From assembly GCA_003158495.1 (NCBI GenBank), contig PMJT01000208.1, forward strand, positions 1 through 17,996: a DNA stretch of 17,996 nucleotides, read 5' to 3'. Positions 14,394-17,996 of the stretch are shown piece by piece. Numbering within the stretch: position 1 is the first letter of the stretch; each line of letters begins with the position of its first letter. The DNA is from Chloroflexota bacterium (GTDB lineage: Bacteria > Chloroflexota > Limnocylindria > Limnocylindrales > CSP1-4). Under the pieces are notes generated by a model. That model had not been told where the DNA came from. It did not search any database and worked only from the letters and a program-made list of their open reading frames with translations. Both the position numbers and the translations under genes were made by a program.

Positions 14394-16274
14394 ATGACCC
14401 CGCGCAAGATCGAAGTCGAAATGAAGTACGAGGTCGCGCGCCCCGGCAGTGCCGATCGCTACCTCGTGGCGCCGGAGCTCGGCCCCTTCACGCCCGACGG
14501 CCAGGTTCGGTCGATCCGCGTCGAGGATCGCTACGTCGACTCGGCAGATTGGGCCTTGGCCCGCGCCGGCCTCGCCGCCAGGATGCGCAGGACCTCGCAC
14601 GGCACGGAGATAAGCCTCAAGGCCACGAACGTTTCGCCCGGCCGGCTTCACCGCCGCGAGGAGATCGAGGGGCCGGCTGATGAGGCGCTCGTTCCCGGGG
14701 GCTGGCCGTCCTCACAGGCCCGCAAGGTCGTGATGGAACTGTGCGGTGACGAACCGCTGGTCGAGATGCTCACGATCCGCCAGTTGCGCCGCGTCCGCCT
14801 GCTGACGGCCGGTGGCACACGGGCCGAAATGAGCCTCGACGAGGTCGAGGTCATCGGCCAGGGCCGGGTCCTCGACACCTTCGAGGAACTCGAAGTGGAA
14901 CTCAAACGCGGCGACGAAAAGTCGCTCGAGAGCCTCATCGGGCTCTTCGACACGGACCCCGCGCTCGGGGCGGTTTCGCGCTCCAAGCTGGACCGGGCGA
15001 TGACATCGATCCGGGCGGCCATGCCGACCATGCCTGCGGAACTGCGCCACCACTGGGAGAGCGCGCCGGCCGCGTTGCTCGCCGGCGGGACGTCGACCGA
15101 TGCGGCCGGCCAGGTCGAGCGGTCGGGCAGTGCCGCAGACCCAGCTCCGGAAGGGACCGCGGCCGAGCCGCCGGCCGAGCAGGCCGAGCCGCAGGCCGAG
15201 CAGGCCGAGCCGCCGGCCGAGCAGGCCGAGCCGCAGGCCGAGCAGGCCGAGCCGCCGGCCGAGCAGGCCGAGCCGCCGGCCGAGCAGGCCGTGGCGCCGG
15301 CCGAGCAGGCCGCCCAGCCCACTCCGCGGCTGAAGCCAAACCCGCGCGCGGTCGGCATCGTGGCCGACGACAGCATGCCAGAGGCTGCGGTCAAGGTCCT
15401 GCGCTTCCATTTTGGCAAGATGCAGCGACGAGAGGCCGGGACCAGGGACGGAAGCGACGCCGAGGACCTGCACGACATGCGCGTCTCGACGAGGCGAATG
15501 CGCGCGGCCTGGCGCGTCTTCGACGGCGCGTTCAAGGCCGGCAAGACCAGGAAGATCCGCCGTCACCTCGAGACCATCGCCGACAAGCTCGGCGCTGTAA
15601 GGGACCTCGACGTGCTCATCGAGGGACTCGAGGCATACAGCACCGGTCTGAACGAAGAGCAGCGGCCCGGCCTGGGGCCGCTCAACACGCTGTGGCGAAG
15701 GCAGCGGGGGAATGCCCGGGCGCAGCTCATCTCGGAGCTCGATTCACCGAGCTACGCGGCCTTCGTCAAGGAGATGGAAGAGTTCCTCGAGGACGGCGCC
15801 AACTCGGCCGCGGCCATAGCCAGCCCCACTTCCCCGCACCGAGTCCGGGATCGAGCCGCTTCGAAGATCTGGGCGGCATACGAGTCGGTCCGAGCCTACG
15901 AACTGGTCCTCCCCTGGGCGGACGTCGAGACGCTCCACGACCTGCGCATCGCCACCAAGTGGCTTCGCTATGCCCTAGAGTTCTTCGGCGAGACGCTCGG
16001 TCCGGACTTCCCGCGACTGCTGGAGCGAGTTGTTGCACTGCAGGAACACCTGGGGCTGCTCCACGACGCCGACGTGGCCTCGAAGCTGGCGAGGGACATG
16101 CTGGTAGCCCGTGCCGGCGACCTCTCGAGCGTGGAGTCCGACGCAATCGGCTCGTACCTTCGGTCCCGGGAGCGCGAGCTGGAGCGCCGGCGGCGCGGTC
16201 TCGGAACCGTCTGGCGGGCGGTGAATGGGGCTCCATTCCGTCGCGCCCTGGGTCGAGCGACGGCGGCCCTGTAG
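14394..16274 (+). CDS. CYTH-CHAD domain protein (putative inorganic triphosphatase / polyP-binding)
   Basis: A 626-aa two-domain protein. The N-terminal CYTH domain (about 5-210) has the metal-binding ExExK motif at E7, E9 and K11, plus RVEDRYVDSADWALARAGLA and EISLKA; CYTH enzymes hydrolyse triphosphate or related compounds. The C-terminal CHAD domain (about 328-620) has its conserved histidines at H360 (LHDMRVSTRRMR), H515 (LHDLRIATKWLR) and H557 (LLHDADVA); CHAD domains bind polyphosphate granules. E. coli YgiF has the same domain order and is an inorganic triphosphatase. Between the domains is a repetitive linker (257-305). An ATG at 14388 is also possible, but GAGGG at 14383-14387 touches it and is 6 nt from ATG 14394, so the latter is preferred. 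It lies 21 nt after ppk1, which supports a polyP role. Confidence 0.93.
   Translation: MTPRKIEVEMKYEVARPGSADRYLVAPELGPFTPDGQVRSIRVEDRYVDSADWALARAGLAARMRRTSHGTEISLKATNVSPGRLHRREEIEGPADEALVPGGWPSSQARKVVMELCGDEPLVEMLTIRQLRRVRLLTAGGTRAEMSLDEVEVIGQGRVLDTFEELEVELKRGDEKSLESLIGLFDTDPALGAVSRSKLDRAMTSIRAAMPTMPAELRHHWESAPAALLAGGTSTDAAGQVERSGSAADPAPEGTAAEPPAEQAEPQAEQAEPPAEQAEPQAEQAEPPAEQAEPPAEQAVAPAEQAAQPTPRLKPNPRAVGIVADDSMPEAAVKVLRFHFGKMQRREAGTRDGSDAEDLHDMRVSTRRMRAAWRVFDGAFKAGKTRKIRRHLETIADKLGAVRDLDVLIEGLEAYSTGLNEEQRPGLGPLNTLWRRQRGNARAQLISELDSPSYAAFVKEMEEFLEDGANSAAAIASPTSPHRVRDRAASKIWAAYESVRAYELVLPWADVETLHDLRIATKWLRYALEFFGETLGPDFPRLLERVVALQEHLGLLHDADVASKLARDMLVARAGDLSSVESDAIGSYLRSRERELERRRRGLGTVWRAVNGAPFRRALGRATAAL
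15162..15308 (+). repeat. Seven in-frame 21-bp repeats encoding the CYTH-CHAD linker
   Basis: Seven consecutive 21-bp units of the type gccgagccgccggccgagca(g) encode the heptad AEPPAEQ or AEPQAEQ, with the last unit diverged to AVAPAEQ. Units 1, 3, 5 and 6 have PP; units 2 and 4 have PQ. The alternation suggests expansion by slippage of a 42-bp double unit. The product is an acidic, Pro-rich, probably extended spacer. Because the unit is a multiple of three, copy number can change without breaking the frame. Confidence 0.95.
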
Positions 16275-16277
16275 AAT
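16272..16277 (+). promoter_or_regulatory. -10 box upstream of the crcB leader ORF
   Basis: TAGAAT (5 of 6 to consensus) overlaps the CYTH-CHAD stop codon and lies 7 nt before an ATG at 16285. This is the same leaderless geometry seen at other genes in the window and gives crcB a probable promoter of its own. No clear -35 can be named. Confidence 0.5.
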
Positions 16278-16284
16278 CCCCGCC

Positions 16285-16353
16285 ATGACTCTCCGCGTCG
16301 CGGCCGCCGTCGCTCCCCCACCCTGCCCGCGAACTCCCGAACGATGGACGTGA
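16285..16353 (+). CDS. Possible 22-aa leaderless leader peptide before crcB
   Basis: A short frame from ATG 16285 to TGA 16353 encodes MTLRVAAAVAPPPCPRTPER plus W-T. It overlaps the crcB start by 10 nt (ATGGACGTGA). crcB itself has no Shine-Dalgarno, so ribosomes finishing this frame could restart on crcB. Evidence is purely positional; there is no homology. It may equally be untranslated leader. Confidence 0.3.
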   Translation: MTLRVAAAVAPPPCPRTPERWT

Positions 16354-16721
16354 TCCTAATTGGTGTCGGTGGGTTCTTCGGAGCCATTGCCCGCTATCTC
16401 GTCGACGGCTGGGTCAGCGGCAGCACGAAGGTCGGTGCCTTCCCGCTCGGCACGTTCGTGATCAATCTCAGCGGCGCGTTTGCCCTGGGCCTGCTCTTCG
16501 CCCTGGCGCTGGAGAAAGCGGCCATCGACCCGCGCATTCGAGGCCCGGTCATGATCGGATTCATCGGCGCATACACCACGTTCTCCACCCTGATGCTGGA
16601 GTCGTGGCGCCTGGCCGAGGACGGCAGCTGGGGCCTGGCATTGCTCAACGTCGGCGGCTCGAGCGTCCTCGGGATCTGTGCCGTCTTCGCAGGCTTGACG
16701 CTCGGGAGGGCGCTCGCATGA
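16344..16721 (+). CDS. crcB: Fluoride channel CrcB/FluC
   Basis: A 125-aa membrane protein with four helices that forms a dual-topology dimer and lets fluoride leave the cell. Family motifs are present: GGFFGAIARY (9-18), GTFVINLSGAF (36-46) with the pore asparagine N41, and GFIGAYTTFST (72-82) with the central TTFST break. Length is normal. ATG 16344 has no Shine-Dalgarno and may depend on the upstream leader frame. The DUF190 gene overlaps its end by 4 nt (ATGA), a common crcB partner arrangement. I do not see a fluoride riboswitch in the 69 nt upstream. Confidence 0.94.
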   Translation: MDVILIGVGGFFGAIARYLVDGWVSGSTKVGAFPLGTFVINLSGAFALGLLFALALEKAAIDPRIRGPVMIGFIGAYTTFSTLMLESWRLAEDGSWGLALLNVGGSSVLGICAVFAGLTLGRALA

Positions 16722-17077
16722 AGCTCGAGGGAACCGGGCTCCTCGTCCGCATCTACATAGGCGAGAGCGACCACTGGCACGGAAAGCCGCTCTACCAGGC
16801 CATCGTGGAGTTCCTGCGCGAGAAGCAGATCGCCGGTGCCACCGTTCTGCGCGGCATCGAGGGCTTTGGGGCCAAGTCCCACCTTCACACTACCCGCATC
16901 CTGCGGCTCTCCCAGGATCTGCCCGTCCTGATCGAGATAGTCGACGAGGAATCGCGCCTGCGGGCCGTTCTCCCGGAGCTCGACGCCATGGTCACCGACG
17001 GGCTCATCACCCTCGAGAGGGTCGAGGTCTTTGCCTACCGGGGCACAGCACCGGGGCCATCGCCCGCCGATCAGTAA
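16718..17077 (+). CDS. DUF190 family protein
   Basis: A 119-aa cytoplasmic protein of the DUF190 family, which has a PII-like ferredoxin fold. It has RIYIGESDHWHGKPLYQAIV (11-30), the IAGATVLRGIEGFG core (38-51), HTTRILRLSQDLPVLIEIVD and the terminal ITLERVEVFAYR. The ATG overlaps the crcB stop (ATGA), with GGGAGGG a few bases further upstream as ribosome-binding site, so it is coupled to crcB. Genes of this family frequently neighbour crcB; a regulatory role on the channel is often proposed but not established. Confidence 0.9.
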   Translation: MKLEGTGLLVRIYIGESDHWHGKPLYQAIVEFLREKQIAGATVLRGIEGFGAKSHLHTTRILRLSQDLPVLIEIVDEESRLRAVLPELDAMVTDGLITLERVEVFAYRGTAPGPSPADQ

Positions 17078-17092
17078 CCGCCGCCCTCCGAA

Positions 17093-17136
17093 TTTGACGC
17101 CGCGTTAACCGGGCGTTCACCGCGCGATCACCGCGC
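17093..17136 (+). promoter_or_regulatory. Pho box: 11-bp direct repeats resembling PhoP sites
   Basis: Consecutive 11-bp units are TTTGACGCCGC (17093-17103), GTTAACCGGGC (17104-17114), GTTCACCGCGC (17115-17125) and GATCACCGCGC (17126-17136). The last three match the actinobacterial PhoP direct-repeat core GTTCACC at 6, 7 and 6 of 7 positions; the first is weaker. A -10-like TCTCAT (17145-17150) follows at a distance that would place the last repeat over the -35, as in activator-dependent Pho promoters. The downstream genes end with phoU, which supports phosphate control. This is an inference from pattern and context. Confidence 0.7.
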
Positions 17137-17248
17137 CGCGACAGTCTCATTGTCGGGCTGCCGGCCATTTGGGCCAGGACAGTACCTCCCGCAACCCCGG
17201 TCGCTGTTCCCAGGAGCGACAGGCGGGGACAAGGAGACCGCATCGACG

Positions 17249-17524
17249 ATGTCCGCCCTCGACACGGAGTTCGCAGCCCCGCCGGCGCTGGCCGACCGGG
17301 TCGCCATGGTCCGAGCCCAACTCGCACCCATCCGCAGTCGACGCGCCCTGCTCGACTCCTACAGGCGCGAGTCCCTTTGCAGGCTCGCTACCACCGCCCA
17401 GTCGCCCGATTCTGCCGCCGAAGTCCTCGAGCTTGCCTACGCCTTGCGCTGGATGGAGCTCGACTCGGAGGCTCCGGCCGTCGACCCGCCGGCCATGACT
17501 CAGAACGGATTGGTGGATGAATAG
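17249..17524 (+). CDS. Unrecognised 91-aa protein in the Pho-box operon
   Basis: A small soluble protein with no membrane helix or signal peptide. It is mostly helical in character: ALADRVAMVRAQLAPIRSRR, then SYRRESLCRLATTAQ, and EVLELAYALRWMELDSEAP, ending in an acidic tail. I do not recognise a family. ATG 17249 is chosen; an AAGGAG at 17231-17236 is 12 nt away, a little far. The frame opens further upstream to 17150, but that part overlaps the presumed promoter. It is the first gene after the Pho box, with a leader of about 90 nt, and its stop overlaps the start of the next gene. Confidence 0.6.
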   Translation: MSALDTEFAAPPALADRVAMVRAQLAPIRSRRALLDSYRRESLCRLATTAQSPDSAAEVLELAYALRWMELDSEAPAVDPPAMTQNGLVDE

Positions 17525-17762
17525 CCTTGGCCCCACGTACGTTGGAGGGGTTGCTCCCCTGCCCGACCTCCTCCCAGACTACTGCTCGCTGGCACTCACC
17601 CTGTGGCCGCGACTCGAGCGGCACCGATTGGCCCGGGCGCGCCACGACCCGCTCCGCGTAGCGTCGCTCGTCGCCCGGCGTACGACCCTGTCGCGAGCCG
17701 CGAGACTCAAGTTGCTCGGCGCGCCTGCCGCCGAGGCCGACTCGCCCAAACGCGACCACTGA
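17517..17762 (+). CDS. Unrecognised 81-aa basic protein in the Pho-box operon
   Basis: A small Arg-rich protein. A hydrophobic N-terminal part (VGGVAPLPDLLPDYCSLALT) is followed by a basic region (RLERHRLARARHDPLRVASL) and ARRTTLSRAARLKLLG. No family is recognised. ATG 17517 overlaps the previous gene's stop by 8 nt (ATGAATAG), implying translational coupling and a shared function with it. The hydrophobic stretch is short and proline-broken, so a membrane helix is doubtful. phoU follows. Confidence 0.55.
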   Translation: MNSLGPTYVGGVAPLPDLLPDYCSLALTLWPRLERHRLARARHDPLRVASLVARRTTLSRAARLKLLGAPAAEADSPKRDH

Positions 17763-17871
17763 CCCCGCCCGCGACGCTATGCTTGCCCGCCAGGAGCGTC
17801 TCCGTGCGTGGTTCGTCGGAATCGCGCCGCGTTCGGACCGGACGCTTGCCAAAGCTGCATCGAGTCCGAGC

Positions 17872-17996
17872 GTGCAAGACAGCGACCGATACGTCGCCCA
17901 TGGCCACAGGGAAGTCTTCGACCGGGAGTTGCTCCAGGTTCGCGAAGGCGTGGTCCGCATGGGCGAACTCGTCGCCGTGGCCATCGACAGGGCCGT
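17872..17996 (+). CDS. phoU: PhoU, 5' part only, cut by the window edge
   Basis: The visible residues contain FDRELLQVREGVVRMGEL followed by VAVAIDRAV, the first helix of PhoU, a cytoplasmic three-helix-bundle protein that restrains PhoR signalling and Pst phosphate uptake. The start is uncertain. GTG 17872 puts the FDREL motif at residue 15, as usual for the family. An in-frame ATG at 17779 would add 31 residues unlike PhoU and falls inside a TATGCT (17778-17783) that could be a -10. The region 17763-17871 otherwise holds nothing that I recognise. It is the third gene after the Pho box and continues beyond the window. Confidence 0.8.
   Translation, partial: MQDSDRYVAHGHREVFDRELLQVREGVVRMGELVAVAIDRA

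Noticed and set aside
16275..16343. Fluoride riboswitch before crcB
   Set aside because: I looked for the conserved pseudoknot strings of the crcB motif and found none; the gap is only 69 nt and GC-rich.
1..17996. tRNA, rRNA, CRISPR arrays, insertion sequences and prophage genes
   Set aside because: No T-loop-like string in a cloverleaf context, no spaced identical repeats, no transposase or phage protein was recognised by eye. Small RNAs cannot be excluded without a covariance-model search.

Overview
The window is a GC-rich (roughly two-thirds G+C by eye), gene-dense bacterial chromosome segment. It has no rRNA, tRNA, insertion sequence, phage or CRISPR array that I can see. GTG and TTG starts are common. 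Several genes have a TANNNT -10 box 5-7 bp before the start codon and no Shine-Dalgarno, so they look leaderless. This fits a soil or freshwater Chloroflexota (Limnocylindria-like) or an actinomycete-like bacterium; the assignment is an inference from style and gene content, not proof.

Layout. Minus strand at the left: argH (83-1498) and an MFS transporter (1666-2925), separated by a partial tandem duplication of the transporter's 3' end. Plus strand: a class I-like PPK2 polyphosphate kinase (3067-4164) and a DNA-ligase-like protein that has lost its catalytic lysines (4340-5074). A hairpin with a GAAA loop lies in the convergent gap. Minus strand: a compact operon of a 66-aa XRE regulator, a small membrane protein, an ABC ATPase and an ABC-2 permease (8115 down to 5238), preceded by a P2-type cation ATPase (10791-8206). 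The rest is on the plus strand: DUF971 protein, YbjQ-like protein, small membrane protein, PPK1, CYTH-CHAD protein, CrcB/FluC, DUF190, two unrecognised small genes, and the start of phoU running off the right edge.

The unifying theme is phosphate and polyphosphate. PPK1 makes polyP, PPK2 interconverts polyP and nucleotides, the CYTH-CHAD protein is of a class that binds or cleaves polyP/triphosphate, and PhoU controls phosphate uptake. In front of the two unknown small genes and phoU lie three clear and one weaker 11-bp direct repeats that match the actinobacterial PhoP box (core GTTCACC). This implies a Pho-regulated transcript carrying two undescribed small proteins together with PhoU.

The most interesting items are the Pho box with its two unknown small genes, the pseudo-ligase, the XRE operator/promoter with a leaderless start, the 7 x 21-bp linker repeat in the CYTH-CHAD gene, and a putative leaderless 22-codon upstream ORF overlapping the crcB start.
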